From assembly GCA_903827945.1 (NCBI GenBank), contig CAIKKN010000007.1, positions 1 to 40,401 of the forward strand: a stretch of DNA of 40,401 bases, given 5' to 3'. This document shows positions 8,681 to 17,589 of this stretch, piece after piece; positions within the stretch are counted from its first letter, which is position 1; the number at the start of each line of letters is the position of its first letter. Origin of the DNA: an uncultured Actinomycetes bacterium. GTDB taxonomy: Bacteria > Actinomycetota > Actinomycetes > Nanopelagicales > Nanopelagicaceae. A program made the translations under genes and the position numbers. Under the pieces are notes generated by a model. It saw only the letters and a list, made by a program, of their open reading frames with translations. It did no database searches and was not told the DNA's origin.

Positions 8681-10060
8681 ATGGCATCAACTAGTCCTGG
8701 ATACGCAATAACAATTCGAGTAGATGGACATCCCTCTTCTCAACCTATTGCCCAAATCACCGCTGCTCTTGTAAAGACTGGCGCTTCGATTACCGCTCTC
8801 GATGTTGTCGAATCGACGATTGATCATGTCGTAATCGATGTTACATGCGACGCAATTAACGCTGAGCACGCCGAAGAAATCACCGCGGAGATAACGGCCA
8901 ATAAGGATCTCAATGTACGTAAAGTTTCAGACCGTACTTTTCTTCTCCACCTTGGTGGAAAAATTGAAGTTACTTCAAAAGTTCCACTTAAAACTCGCGA
9001 TGACCTTTCGCGCGCATACACCCCTGGTGTGGCCAGAATTTGCCAAGCAATTGCAGAGGACAAGTCAGACGCTCGTCGCCTAACAATTAAGCGAAACACC
9101 GTCGCGGTAGTAACTGATGGATCTGCCGTACTTGGTCTTGGAAATATTGGCCCGGAAGCCGCTCTCCCTGTCATGGAAGGAAAAGCAGCGCTTTTCAAGC
9201 GTTTTGCTGATGTGGATGCATGGCCTGTTTGTCTTGATACTCAAGATGTCGATGAGATCGTTCGAACCGTTCAAATTATTGCGCCCGTATATGGCGGCAT
9301 CAATCTTGAAGATATCTCCGCGCCGCGTTGCTTTGAAGTAGAACGCCGATTGAGGGACTTGTTGGATATTCCAGTTTTTCATGACGATCAACACGGAACC
9401 GCGATTGTTGTTCTTGCTGCTCTTACAAACGCACTTAAATTTGTTAAAAAAGATTTAGCAGATGCAAAGATTGTGATGATCGGGGTCGGAGCTGCTGGAA
9501 CTGCGATTGCTCGTTTGCTTGTTGCAAGTGGAGCCCAGCACATCATCGGTTACGACCGCCATGGTGTTGTGCATGAACATCGAGATGGTGATGACCCACT
9601 TCGTACGTGGTTTGTCGATAACTGTAATCCAGGTGAATTTCGTGGAACTGTTCACGAAGCTCTCAAAGGCGCCGATGTATTTATCGGTGTAAGTGGATCA
9701 AACTTAATCAAAGAAGAAGATGTGGCCTCGATGGCCGCAGGCTCAATTGTCTTTGCACTTGCAAACCCAGATCCTGAAATTGATCCGGTGCTTGCGCGCA
9801 AACATGCGGCAATTGTGGCAACGGGTCGAAGTGACCAACCAAATCAGATCAATAACGTCTTGGCATTCCCTGGAATCTTCCGTGGGCTTTTGGATGGAAA
9901 CATCACAAAGATCACTGACAAAATGTTGACTGCTGCGGCTATGGCGATTGCTGAATGTGTTTCTGAAGAGCAACTCAATGCCAACTTCATCATTCCAAGC
10001 GTCTTTGACCCTCGAATTGCTACTGTGGTTGCGAGTGCTGTTCGTAAAGCGAACTCGTAA
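8681..10060 (+). CDS. NAD(P)-dependent malic enzyme with N-terminal ACT domain
   Basis: A 459-residue protein that oxidatively decarboxylates malate to pyruvate. An ACT-type regulatory domain (YAITIRVDGHPSSQPIAQITAAL, residues about 6-80) precedes the catalytic part. That part has AYTPGVA (catalytic Tyr region), TDGSAVLGLGNIGPEAALPVMEGKAALF (catalytic Lys region), HDDQHGTAIV (metal site), the Rossmann motif GVGAAGTAIA, and ALANPDPEI. The ACT domain suggests allosteric control by an amino acid or other small ligand, as in other actinobacterial and firmicute malic enzymes; the ligand is not deducible. The ATG immediately follows the upp stop. The last 41 bases overlap the convergent ABC-F gene. 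Confidence 0.93.
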   Translation: MASTSPGYAITIRVDGHPSSQPIAQITAALVKTGASITALDVVESTIDHVVIDVTCDAINAEHAEEITAEITANKDLNVRKVSDRTFLLHLGGKIEVTSKVPLKTRDDLSRAYTPGVARICQAIAEDKSDARRLTIKRNTVAVVTDGSAVLGLGNIGPEAALPVMEGKAALFKRFADVDAWPVCLDTQDVDEIVRTVQIIAPVYGGINLEDISAPRCFEVERRLRDLLDIPVFHDDQHGTAIVVLAALTNALKFVKKDLADAKIVMIGVGAAGTAIARLLVASGAQHIIGYDRHGVVHEHRDGDDPLRTWFVDNCNPGEFRGTVHEALKGADVFIGVSGSNLIKEEDVASMAAGSIVFALANPDPEIDPVLARKHAAIVATGRSDQPNQINNVLAFPGIFRGLLDGNITKITDKMLTAAAMAIAECVSEEQLNANFIIPSVFDPRIATVVASAVRKANS

Positions 10061-11813
10061 GCATCCACTGCTCCTCTAGTTCTTCAATTCGCGCGGCAAC
10101 AATTGCGAGTTCTTTCATTACTTCTGCTAATTTCTCATGATCAGAAGCGAATTCCTGTTGCGCAAGATGTAGGTCTGTCTCTTGCGCGCGAACCTTTTCG
10201 ATCTGTTTTTCGATTTTCGCGATCTCTTTCTTGGCATCCCTAGCAAGCGCCGCGCTTGAGACAGTTGGGCGAATTTCTACAACTTCCTGATCAACCTCAT
10301 TTTGTGCTCGCAAACGCAGATATTCATCCACTCCCCCAGGAAGGTCTCGAAGAGTTCCATCACCCATGAGGCCCACAAAGCGATTGCACACGCGCTCAAG
10401 GAAGTATCGATCGTGAGAAATAACAAGAAGTGTTCCAGCGAATGTGTCGAGGACATCTTCCAGCGCAGTCAACGTTTCGACATCAAAGTCGTTTGTAGGC
10501 TCATCTAGAAGGAGCACGTTTGGCGATTCCATGAGCAATCTAGTTAATTGCAGCCGCCTTCTCTCACCACCAGATAGATCCCCCACAGGAGTCCATTGTG
10601 ATTCTCGGTCAAAACCAAGTCGTTCACAGAGTTGAGAAGCAGATAATTCCTTGCCACTTCCAATTTCAACATATTTAGCCACATGCTCTACTGCTTCAAG
10701 TACGCGCCACTCAGGATTTAATTCGGTTAAATGTTGAGATAAGAAGGCCGATTTAACCGTAATTCCAGTTACGAGTTTTCCTCCGCTGACTTTTGCTTCA
10801 CCCGCCAAAGTTCTCATGAGAGTTGTTTTTCCAGAACCGTTGACTCCGATTATTCCGATTCGATCTCCTGGGCCAATATTCCAATAAACATCATCGAGTA
10901 ATTGTTTTTCTCCCGCTGCCACCGAAATATGTTGGCACTCATAAACCGTCTTACCTAGCCGATTTGTTGCAAAATTCAAAAGCTCTGCATCGTTTCGAAT
11001 TGGGGGTTCATTTTCAATGAGGGTGTTTGCTGCTTCAATACGAAACTTTGGTTTAGCTGTTCTTGCAGGAGCGCCGCGGCGCAACCACGCTAATTCTTTG
11101 CGGACCAACATCTCGCGTTTATTATTTTCAACGCCGACTTGCCTTTGACGTTCTGCTTTAGAAAGAACATAAGCGGAATATCCACCTTCGTATTGCTTAA
11201 CTTCACCCGTCTCACCTTGAAGTTCCCAAATATTTTCACTCACTTCATCCAAGAACCAGCGATCGTGTGTAATCACGACAACAGAGAGAGTTGTTCGAGT
11301 CTTTAAGTGATTTGCAAGCCATGCGACACCTTCGACGTCAAGATGGTTTGTTGGCTCATCAAGCAAAAGTAGATCCAGCTCATCTATCAATAATTTTGCA
11401 AGATTCACTCTTCGTCGTTCGCCACCGGATAACGAATGAAAATTGCGATCTAAGATTTCATCGCCGAATCCGCCAAAGAGTCCATGAAGGACATCGCGGA
11501 CTTCAATATTGCTTGCCCACACATGAGTTTCTGCATCACCCAAAACAACGTCGCGAACACTCGATCCGGGAGCAGCGCTATCGGTTTGAGAGAGCATTCC
11601 TATTCGTACATTTGCGCCTCGAGATACTCTGCCTGAATCAACATCTTCGACACCAGCGAGGACTTTTAGAAGCGTAGATTTTCCGCCACCGTTTCGACCA
11701 ACTACCCCTATCCGTTCGCCCTCAGCGATGCCAAGAGAAACAGATAGGAGTAGCGGTTTGATATCAAAGGCCTTGGAAACTGATTCAAGATTGATCAGAT
11801 TCCGAATGGCCAT
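10020..11813 (-). CDS. ABC-F family ATPase, Uup-like
   Basis: A 597-residue soluble protein with two ATP-binding cassettes and no membrane segment, therefore an ABC-F ribosome-associated factor rather than a transporter. Cassette 1 has Walker A GRNGGGKST (Lys45), signature LSGGERRRVNLAKLL and Walker B LLLLDEPTNHLD. Cassette 2 has GVNGSGKTT, LSGGERRRLQLTRLL and VLLLDEPTNDFD. The linker ELAWLRRGAPARTAKPKFRIEAAN closely resembles the Uup subgroup. The C-terminal coiled coil (KKEIAKIEKQIEKVRAQE...ARIEELEEQW, about 525-588) also fits Uup, whose tail binds nucleic acid. Its role is probably in translation or ribosome quality control. It lies 9 bases downstream of the HtrA-type gene, and its 3' end overlaps malic enzyme. 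Confidence 0.93.
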   Translation of the reverse strand: MAIRNLINLESVSKAFDIKPLLLSVSLGIAEGERIGVVGRNGGGKSTLLKVLAGVEDVDSGRVSRGANVRIGMLSQTDSAAPGSSVRDVVLGDAETHVWASNIEVRDVLHGLFGGFGDEILDRNFHSLSGGERRRVNLAKLLIDELDLLLLDEPTNHLDVEGVAWLANHLKTRTTLSVVVITHDRWFLDEVSENIWELQGETGEVKQYEGGYSAYVLSKAERQRQVGVENNKREMLVRKELAWLRRGAPARTAKPKFRIEAANTLIENEPPIRNDAELLNFATNRLGKTVYECQHISVAAGEKQLLDDVYWNIGPGDRIGIIGVNGSGKTTLMRTLAGEAKVSGGKLVTGITVKSAFLSQHLTELNPEWRVLEAVEHVAKYVEIGSGKELSASQLCERLGFDRESQWTPVGDLSGGERRRLQLTRLLMESPNVLLLDEPTNDFDVETLTALEDVLDTFAGTLLVISHDRYFLERVCNRFVGLMGDGTLRDLPGGVDEYLRLRAQNEVDQEVVEIRPTVSSAALARDAKKEIAKIEKQIEKVRAQETDLHLAQQEFASDHEKLAEVMKELAIVAARIEELEEQWMLTSSLYEQHSQPQ

Positions 11814-11822
11814 GCGCCTATC

Positions 11823-12977
11823 TTAGTTTGTAGATGAGCCCAGTTTTACGCTGTAAGTCTTTGTTCCACCGGCAGGCAAGGTGACAGTGACTTGAACCGT
11901 CGCGCCTGGCGCATACGAGCGAATCTTCACAATTGCTGATAACTGGTCTGCAACGCGATTGCCATCAATCGATGTCACGATTGCTCCAACGGGAATTCCA
12001 GCCTTTTCTGCTGCTTCTCCGCTTACCAATTGCGAAATCTTTGCTCCAACTCCGGTGTACGCAGTATCAAAGTAAACACCGAGCAATGGACGGGTGCTTG
12101 TATGTGTTGGGGAAGTAATGATCTCGTTGTAAACACGCTTTGCCTCATTAAAAGGAATTGCGAATCCAAGACCGATATTTCCAGATTGCCCAGAAAGTGA
12201 GGAACCTGTCGATGCAATTGCGGAGTTAATCCCAATCTGGCGACCGAGTGAATCAGTGAGTGGCCCACCAGAGTTTCCTGGGTTAATAGCTGCATCAGTT
12301 TGAATGGCATCCACGTATGAATTTGTGCCTGATGATGTGCCACCTGTTGTAACTGGACGATTTAACGAAGAAACGATTCCAGATGTCACAGTTCCAGAAA
12401 GTCCCAATGGTGATCCGAAAGCGATAACGGAGTCTCCAATAGAAAGAGCCGATGAATCTCCAATCGCAATCACTGGAAGATTTCCCTTGTTAACTTTTAG
12501 AACCGCAAGATCGTAATTTGCATCTCGACCTACAATTGTTGCAGGGATTAAATCACCATTATTCATTTCAATCTGAATTGTTCCACTTGTCGCTGCTGCT
12601 TCAATAACGTGATTGTTTGTTACTACATATGAAGTCGTTGCATCTGATTGGATAATTGATCCGCTGCCCGTATCTCCACCAGTTCCAACGGTGACATTAA
12701 CGGTCACAACCGAAGGTGAAACTTTTTGTACCACAGATTTGATCGATGTCGTGGGAAGCGTTGATGCTGTTGTCTGGGAGAGTGAGAGTGCTGTTCTGCT
12801 TGTCACGCATGTGCCATTTGAGGGCGCTGCATAAAGAGCGTTTGTGCGATTGTCTGCACAAATTACCGAGGTTGATCCACTGAAAGTTCCAGCTGCTGTG
12901 GCAAAGCCGCCAACTGCTGTGGCGCCGATAATGGCTCCTGCAAGTACTTTTCCTGCGGTACTAGAAATCTTCAACAT
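11823..12977 (-). CDS. HtrA/DegP-type serine protease with PDZ domain
   Basis: A 384-residue trypsin-like protease with an N-terminal membrane anchor or signal segment (KVLAGAIIGATAVGGFATAA). The catalytic triad is visible as His in TNNHVI, Asp in NYDLAVLK and Ser in NPGNSGGPL (about residues 123, 156 and 236). A PDZ domain follows at about 295-380 (LLGVYFDTAYTG...EKAGIPVGAIVTSIDGNRV). HtrA proteins degrade or refold damaged extracytoplasmic proteins. Two consecutive ATGs occur at 12980 and 12977; the second is chosen because AGGAG then lies 5 bases upstream instead of 2. A short Ser/Thr-rich linker joins anchor and protease. Confidence 0.94.
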   Translation of the reverse strand: MLKISSTAGKVLAGAIIGATAVGGFATAAGTFSGSTSVICADNRTNALYAAPSNGTCVTSRTALSLSQTTASTLPTTSIKSVVQKVSPSVVTVNVTVGTGGDTGSGSIIQSDATTSYVVTNNHVIEAAATSGTIQIEMNNGDLIPATIVGRDANYDLAVLKVNKGNLPVIAIGDSSALSIGDSVIAFGSPLGLSGTVTSGIVSSLNRPVTTGGTSSGTNSYVDAIQTDAAINPGNSGGPLTDSLGRQIGINSAIASTGSSLSGQSGNIGLGFAIPFNEAKRVYNEIITSPTHTSTRPLLGVYFDTAYTGVGAKISQLVSGEAAEKAGIPVGAIVTSIDGNRVADQLSAIVKIRSYAPGATVQVTVTLPAGGTKTYSVKLGSSTN

Positions 12978-13055
12978 CATTTCTCCTATGTATATATCGG
13001 TGAAGGCAACGGGGACAATCTAATTGAGTAATCCTTTAAAGACTGTGGGTGGTAC

Positions 13056-14264
13056 CTAAGAGTTTTCTGAGAACTGCATCTTCCACACTTGAGGAACGGC
13101 AAGAGTGAGCAGGGTTACAACCCCCGAGAGAATCGCAAGAATTACAAGGGTATGGTCCAAGCCGAGCCAATTAGCCATGGGTGCGGCAATCGCCAATCCA
13201 AGGGGCCGAAGTGAGAGGGAACCCATTCCGTCAAAAGCAGAGACGCGAGAGAGAGAATCTCTTGGAACTTCTTTTTGGAGCGCTGTTGTCCAAATTGCTC
13301 CCCATAGATCAAGAGTAATTCCCCAGAAGAATGCGCACACTGCAATTACCCATAGAGGCTGTGGGCGCGCAAGTGAGAATATATAGACAGAAACAGAGAG
13401 CGTCATCAACATGAGAAATCTCATTGGATACTTTGGGCGAATTCGCATTCCAAGTAATGAACCAACTACATAACCGACTGCTTCAGCAGAAAGAACAATT
13501 GACCAAGATTTAGCTCCACTAAAATTCTTAAGCGAAATTAGCGGCCCTAAGATATTTTCTGCAGCAGCCCAACTCATCACAATTAATCCGAAGGCTGCAA
13601 CAATTGCAACAATCCATCGGAATGAGAGAAAAACTTTCCAACCATGCTTCAAATCATCCAACATGGAGGTTTCACCTTCACTTGCAACAGTTAAGCGGCG
13701 CAAGCTAAAAACTATAATTCCGCAAATAATAAATGAGATCGCATCAACGGTTAAGGCAAGAGTTGATCCGATTGTCGAGACCAAAATTCCACCAGTTGCG
13801 GTGCCGCTAATAATTGCAATGTTTGCAACAAATTGATTTGTTGAGTTTGCTTTTTGAAGTTCTTCTTCACCAACCAGCGCGGGCATCAACCCACCGAAGG
13901 CCGGCCAAAAGACCCCCCAGCACAATCCAAAGACAATATTGACTGCAAGAAATATTCCGAGCGGAACATGTCCTGTACTAAAGAAATATGCCTGAACAAG
14001 AAATGCCGAACCGCCAATAATGTCCATCATCCCCAGAACTCTTACACGGCCGTACTTGTCTGCGATGACTCCGCCCAGAGGAGACATGCAGAGCATGGCA
14101 ATTGTCTGAATTCCAAGAATCCAACCTAGAAGCGAGGCGCTGCCACCGCGCATGTGAAGGATGCCAAAAGCCAGCGCTATAGGCCCCATTCCATTGCCAA
14201 AATTGGATATAAATCTGGCGATAAGGAATCGGCGGTAATGAGGTAATTGTAAAATTTCACGCAT
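13056..14264 (-). CDS. MFS transporter
   Basis: A 402-residue integral membrane protein with about 12 hydrophobic segments. The hallmark MFS loop between segments 2 and 3 is GGVIADKYGRVRVLG, and the start is MREILQLPHYRRFLIARFISNFGNGM. It resembles the MFS group that includes macrolide-efflux-like and enterobactin-exporter-like carriers, so drug or metabolite export is a reasonable guess, but no substrate can be named. It starts 2 bases after the stop of the upstream small membrane-protein gene, implying cotranscription with that gene and the S51-family gene before it. Confidence 0.88.
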   Translation of the reverse strand: MREILQLPHYRRFLIARFISNFGNGMGPIALAFGILHMRGGSASLLGWILGIQTIAMLCMSPLGGVIADKYGRVRVLGMMDIIGGSAFLVQAYFFSTGHVPLGIFLAVNIVFGLCWGVFWPAFGGLMPALVGEEELQKANSTNQFVANIAIISGTATGGILVSTIGSTLALTVDAISFIICGIIVFSLRRLTVASEGETSMLDDLKHGWKVFLSFRWIVAIVAAFGLIVMSWAAAENILGPLISLKNFSGAKSWSIVLSAEAVGYVVGSLLGMRIRPKYPMRFLMLMTLSVSVYIFSLARPQPLWVIAVCAFFWGITLDLWGAIWTTALQKEVPRDSLSRVSAFDGMGSLSLRPLGLAIAAPMANWLGLDHTLVILAILSGVVTLLTLAVPQVWKMQFSENS

Positions 14265-14266
14265 TT

Positions 14267-14647
14267 TTATTTTTTACTTTCAAGATCTCTTATCACTCGG
14301 TGAATTTCACTTGCTATCTCTTTTAGTTCAGCTAATTCTTGTTGCGCAAATCCTCTCGCTTCTTTTGCCAATTCAAATTCACTTAAGGAGGCAGCATGAG
14401 TTTCATTAATCTTTTGCTCAACTGATTTTGCCCCAACATTCTGCCCGACCATGATTATCGATAGCAGAACTAATTGAAGAAATGTTTGTGCAATCCAGGC
14501 AACAATAACGATGACGCTTCCGCTTTTCAGAGCAGAAGGAAGGGAGACAAGAGCAATTAGTGCGAATGCATATGCGCACCACATCGTTGCGACGCCAGCA
14601 GTTATCTTGGCGGCAAGCCGTTCGTTGAAGTTAGCTACTTTGCTCAT
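14267..14647 (-). CDS. Small two-helix membrane protein of unknown function
   Basis: A 126-residue protein with an N-terminal amphipathic stretch (MSKVANFNERLAAKITAGVATMW), two membrane segments (CAYAFALIALVSLPSAL and VIVIVAWIAQTFLQLVLLSIIMVGQN) and a charged C-terminal helix likely to form a coiled coil (HAASLSEFELAKEARGFAQQELAELKEIASEI). It resembles a widespread actinobacterial family of small membrane proteins related to DUF1003; I cannot assign a function. ATG 14647 is chosen because the encoded start matches that family; a start at 14671 would add MVRHYHLL. The first bases overlap the end of the S51 gene by 17. Confidence 0.8.
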   Translation of the reverse strand: MSKVANFNERLAAKITAGVATMWCAYAFALIALVSLPSALKSGSVIVIVAWIAQTFLQLVLLSIIMVGQNVGAKSVEQKINETHAASLSEFELAKEARGFAQQELAELKEIASEIHRVIRDLESKK

Positions 14648-15290
14648 AAGTAAATGATAATGGCGGACCATCTAAGAGATGGACCTTTGCGCCACCCTGC
14701 ACAACCCAATTCACCAGGTCTTCACTCACAAGTGCGGTCTTTTCATCAATCCCTACGAGATTTCCCCCTTGGGGTGTGTGGCCCACAAGTTTTGCAGCTT
14801 TATCTGGCACAAATCTGAAGTAGCGGTCATAGTGCGGCAAGATTTTCATTAAAGGCAAAATTCCAAGTCCATGCATCGCCATCGCCCCTGCGCTACACCC
14901 GGCAAGTGAGCTCCCTTTTTTCCAGTTCTCATAAATTGAATTCCACACAGGTGAATTTTCAAGAGTTGAAACCAAATATCCAGGATCGCCGCCGGATAAG
15001 TAAATAAGTGCAGCGTCATCGATAAGTTCACCAAATTCGTGGCTTAAAGCATCTTCTCTCTTGAATACTGGAATAAAAACATGCTCTGCGCCCATGCGGG
15101 CAGCTTGATCAGCGCCGAGAGTTTTCCAATATTCGTGGCGTGATGCACTTTCTTTTCCGGCCGCTGTCGCAAGTTGTACATACTTTCGTTTCTTGCCCCT
15201 GGCTTCACCTTTCAGCATCCACTCAGATTCGTATTTCTGCATGACAGGTAAGTACTCGCCAGAGCCCACTAAAGCCAATAAACCATGCAT
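14631..15290 (-). CDS. Peptidase S51 / type 1 glutamine amidotransferase-like protein
   Basis: A 219-residue cytoplasmic protein of the S51 fold, related to peptidase E and cyanophycinase. It starts LLALVGSGEYLP, has YLSGGDPGYLVSTL in the middle and carries the nucleophile elbow AGCSAGAM (Ser133). The family cleaves small acidic peptides, but this member is shorter than cyanophycinase (about 270 or more), and its substrate is unknown. It is the first gene of a leftward group with the small membrane protein and the MFS carrier. It is divergent from the LCP gene across about 52 bases. Confidence 0.85.
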   Translation of the reverse strand: MHGLLALVGSGEYLPVMQKYESEWMLKGEARGKKRKYVQLATAAGKESASRHEYWKTLGADQAARMGAEHVFIPVFKREDALSHEFGELIDDAALIYLSGGDPGYLVSTLENSPVWNSIYENWKKGSSLAGCSAGAMAMHGLGILPLMKILPHYDRYFRFVPDKAAKLVGHTPQGGNLVGIDEKTALVSEDLVNWVVQGGAKVHLLDGPPLSFTYEQSS

Positions 15291-15342
15291 AGATTGAAGG
15301 ATAGGCGTCTTCCTCCAAAATGGCTTGTTACTATTGCCCCTT

Positions 15343-16485
15343 ATGCATACGCGAAATCACAAAATAGTTGCAGCGCTCTCGATTAGCGTGGTTTTCGCCT
15401 CTGCTCTTTTTGCCTTTTTCACAAATACTGCTGCGACTTCCATCCCGCGCTCAAAGGCTCTGAAGGGCGTCTCGGCTTCCAAGAATCAAGATACAAACAT
15501 TCTTCTCTTAGGCCTTGATTCACGGCGCGATGCAAATGGCGCCAACCTGCCTCGCAAACTTCTGGATTACATGCACGTTGGATCATCTTCTTCTGTCGGT
15601 GGATACAACACAAACACCATGATTGTTATTCATATCCCTGCAAAGGGTCCAGCTACTGCGATTTCTATTCCGCGCGATGATTACGTCGACGTTCCTGGGC
15701 TTGGAATGAAGAAGATCAAAGAAGCCTATGGTTATGCAAAGTACGCCGAGGATTCTCGTCTTTATAAACTTGGTGTCAAAGAACCAATGCGTGAACAACA
15801 ATCACGCGAAAAGGGTCGCATCGCAACCATTCAGGCAATCTCGCAATTCCTGCAAATTCCTATTGACCACTTTGCTGAAGTTAATTTGGTGGGATTTTAT
15901 GATTTAGCAACAGCGCTCGGCGGTATTCAAGTTTGCTTGAACCACGCCGTCAATGACAAACAATATTCAGGTGCGGTATTCCCAGCAGGTCTGCAAACTA
16001 TTTCAGGTGTTCAAGCGCTGATGTTTGTTCGTCAACGTCACGGACTTCCAAATGGTGACCTCGATAGAACCCACCGCCAACAAGCATTTATTACAGGCGT
16101 GATTACAAAGTTTCGCACGCAAGGAATCTTTGGCAATCTAAGTAAATTGCAGGGACTGCTCGATGTTGCAAAGAAAGATGTTGTTATTGACAGCGGTTGG
16201 GATGTTCTTGGATTCTTGCCACAAGCGAAATCATTGACGGGCGGAAAGATTGTTTTCCATACGCTTCCTATTGAGGGCTACGTCATGAGAAACAGCCAAT
16301 CTGTAAATCTTGTGGATCTCCCTACTGTTCGCAAATTCACTAAGGATTTGTTCTATCCAGCACCCGTTGTAAAATCGAGCCCGACCACCACAATTTCAGC
16401 GACACCAAAACCAACAAAGATTAATTACGCGCATCAAGCAAGTGGTAAAGGTGTTAATGGCGCAAGCATTCCTTGCGTAAATTAG
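15343..16485 (+). CDS. LytR-CpsA-Psr (LCP) family cell-wall glycopolymer ligase
   Basis: A 380-residue membrane-anchored protein with one N-terminal membrane segment (IVAALSISVVFASALFAFF) and an extracellular LCP domain. The hallmark segments are NILLLGLDSRRD, GYNTNTMIVIHIP, AISIPRDDYVDVPGLGMKKIKEAYGYAK, FYDLATALGGIQVCL and DLDRTHRQQAFI. LCP enzymes transfer undecaprenyl-linked glycopolymers onto peptidoglycan. ATG 15343 is chosen; a TTG at 15325 would add MLLLPL. The C-terminus has a Thr/Pro-rich tail and ends with a lone Cys. The stop lies 3 bases from the convergent nagA stop. Confidence 0.93.
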   Translation: MHTRNHKIVAALSISVVFASALFAFFTNTAATSIPRSKALKGVSASKNQDTNILLLGLDSRRDANGANLPRKLLDYMHVGSSSSVGGYNTNTMIVIHIPAKGPATAISIPRDDYVDVPGLGMKKIKEAYGYAKYAEDSRLYKLGVKEPMREQQSREKGRIATIQAISQFLQIPIDHFAEVNLVGFYDLATALGGIQVCLNHAVNDKQYSGAVFPAGLQTISGVQALMFVRQRHGLPNGDLDRTHRQQAFITGVITKFRTQGIFGNLSKLQGLLDVAKKDVVIDSGWDVLGFLPQAKSLTGGKIVFHTLPIEGYVMRNSQSVNLVDLPTVRKFTKDLFYPAPVVKSSPTTTISATPKPTKINYAHQASGKGVNGASIPCVN

Positions 16486-16488
16486 TAG

Positions 16489-17589
16489 TTAAAAACAATA
16501 AGTATTAACGACTTTTCCAGTTGCACTATCTAGCTCGACAAAATTGGCCGACTTTCCAACTGCAATTTCTCCGACATACTCAATCCCAAGTGTCCTTGCT
16601 GGCAAAGTAGATGCACAGTACGAGGCATACTCGATTGATGCCCCGAACTCTTCAATAAGTCTTTCAAATGTTCTCTTCATTGTGAGCGTGCTTCCGGCAA
16701 GCGTCCCATTCGACTTTAATCGGGCGACGCCACTCTCAACGACTACATCGAGGCTTCCTATTTTGTATGAGCCTGGTCCTTCTACACCTGCTGCGCACAT
16801 TGCATCAGTTATAAGAACGACTCGATCTGGAGCGTTCTTCAAGACCAATTCAACCGCGGCATTGGCCACATGGTGCCCATCATTAATTAATTCAAGAACA
16901 ACTGAATCGTTAAGTAAACCGACGAGTGTAATTCCAGGATGGTAGTGATCAATTCTTGGAATTGCATTGTAGAAATGTGTAATGACAGATGCTCCTGCAG
17001 CTAGCGCTTTATTTGCGACATCAGCATCGGCATCAGAATGCCCTATCGCAACAACAACGCCGTTGTCGGTAAGAAATTCGGTTGCTTCTATTCCGTGCGG
17101 TAGTTCTGGTGCAAGAGTAAACATTGAAATTGCGCCGTCGCCGACCTCTAAGAGTTCTTTCAATTCTGAAACAACAGGGTCGCGAAGGAGGGCGGGATCG
17201 TGCGCGCCGCATTGGCCAGGTGAAAGATATGGACCTTCCAGGTGAATGCCTGCAATTTTTCCGCTCTTCACAAAGGGAACAAGTCTTCTGATTTGTTCTT
17301 TCAATTGGTCTAAAGGCTCGCTCACCAAACTTGCAATGGTTGTGGTGGTGCCGTTTGCTCTATGTATATCAATGACTTTTTGGATTTCTTCATCACTCTT
17401 TGCTGAAAAATAACTTCCGCCACCGCCATGGCAATGCATGTCAACAAAGCCTGGGATAAGAGTTCCTAGAATCTCAAGATCAGCACTTCCTTGTGCATCA
17501 AGAGAAGTAATCACGCCATCTATGACTTCAAGCTTTATTCCGCTGCGAATTTCGCCCTCTACCAAAAGAGAATTAGCGCTAATAATCAT
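16489..17589 (-). CDS. nagA: N-acetylglucosamine-6-phosphate deacetylase
   Basis: A 366-residue amidohydrolase that removes acetate from N-acetyl-hexosamine 6-phosphate. Signature segments are VDMHCHGGGG (metal-binding HxH), HLEGPYLSPGQCGAHDP, IGHSDADADVANKALAAGASVITHFYNA, LINDGHHV and LITDAMCAAGVEGPG (catalytic Asp). Length is normal for NagA. It is the last gene of the leftward amino-sugar operon and overlaps the ROK kinase stop by 4 bases (ATGA). Deacetylation of a sugar phosphate made by the upstream kinase, and deamination by the SIS-domain protein at the head of the operon, form a coherent pathway. Related AgaA enzymes act on GalNAc-6-P and cannot be excluded. Confidence 0.92.
   Translation of the reverse strand: MIISANSLLVEGEIRSGIKLEVIDGVITSLDAQGSADLEILGTLIPGFVDMHCHGGGGSYFSAKSDEEIQKVIDIHRANGTTTTIASLVSEPLDQLKEQIRRLVPFVKSGKIAGIHLEGPYLSPGQCGAHDPALLRDPVVSELKELLEVGDGAISMFTLAPELPHGIEATEFLTDNGVVVAIGHSDADADVANKALAAGASVITHFYNAIPRIDHYHPGITLVGLLNDSVVLELINDGHHVANAAVELVLKNAPDRVVLITDAMCAAGVEGPGSYKIGSLDVVVESGVARLKSNGTLAGSTLTMKRTFERLIEEFGASIEYASYCASTLPARTLGIEYVGEIAVGKSANFVELDSATGKVVNTYCF

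Noticed and set aside
12991-13018. Promoter-like TTGTCC and TATATA on the minus strand upstream of the HtrA-type gene
   Set aside because: The spacing of 16 is acceptable, but the predicted start would fall inside the ribosome site, so I do not annotate it.
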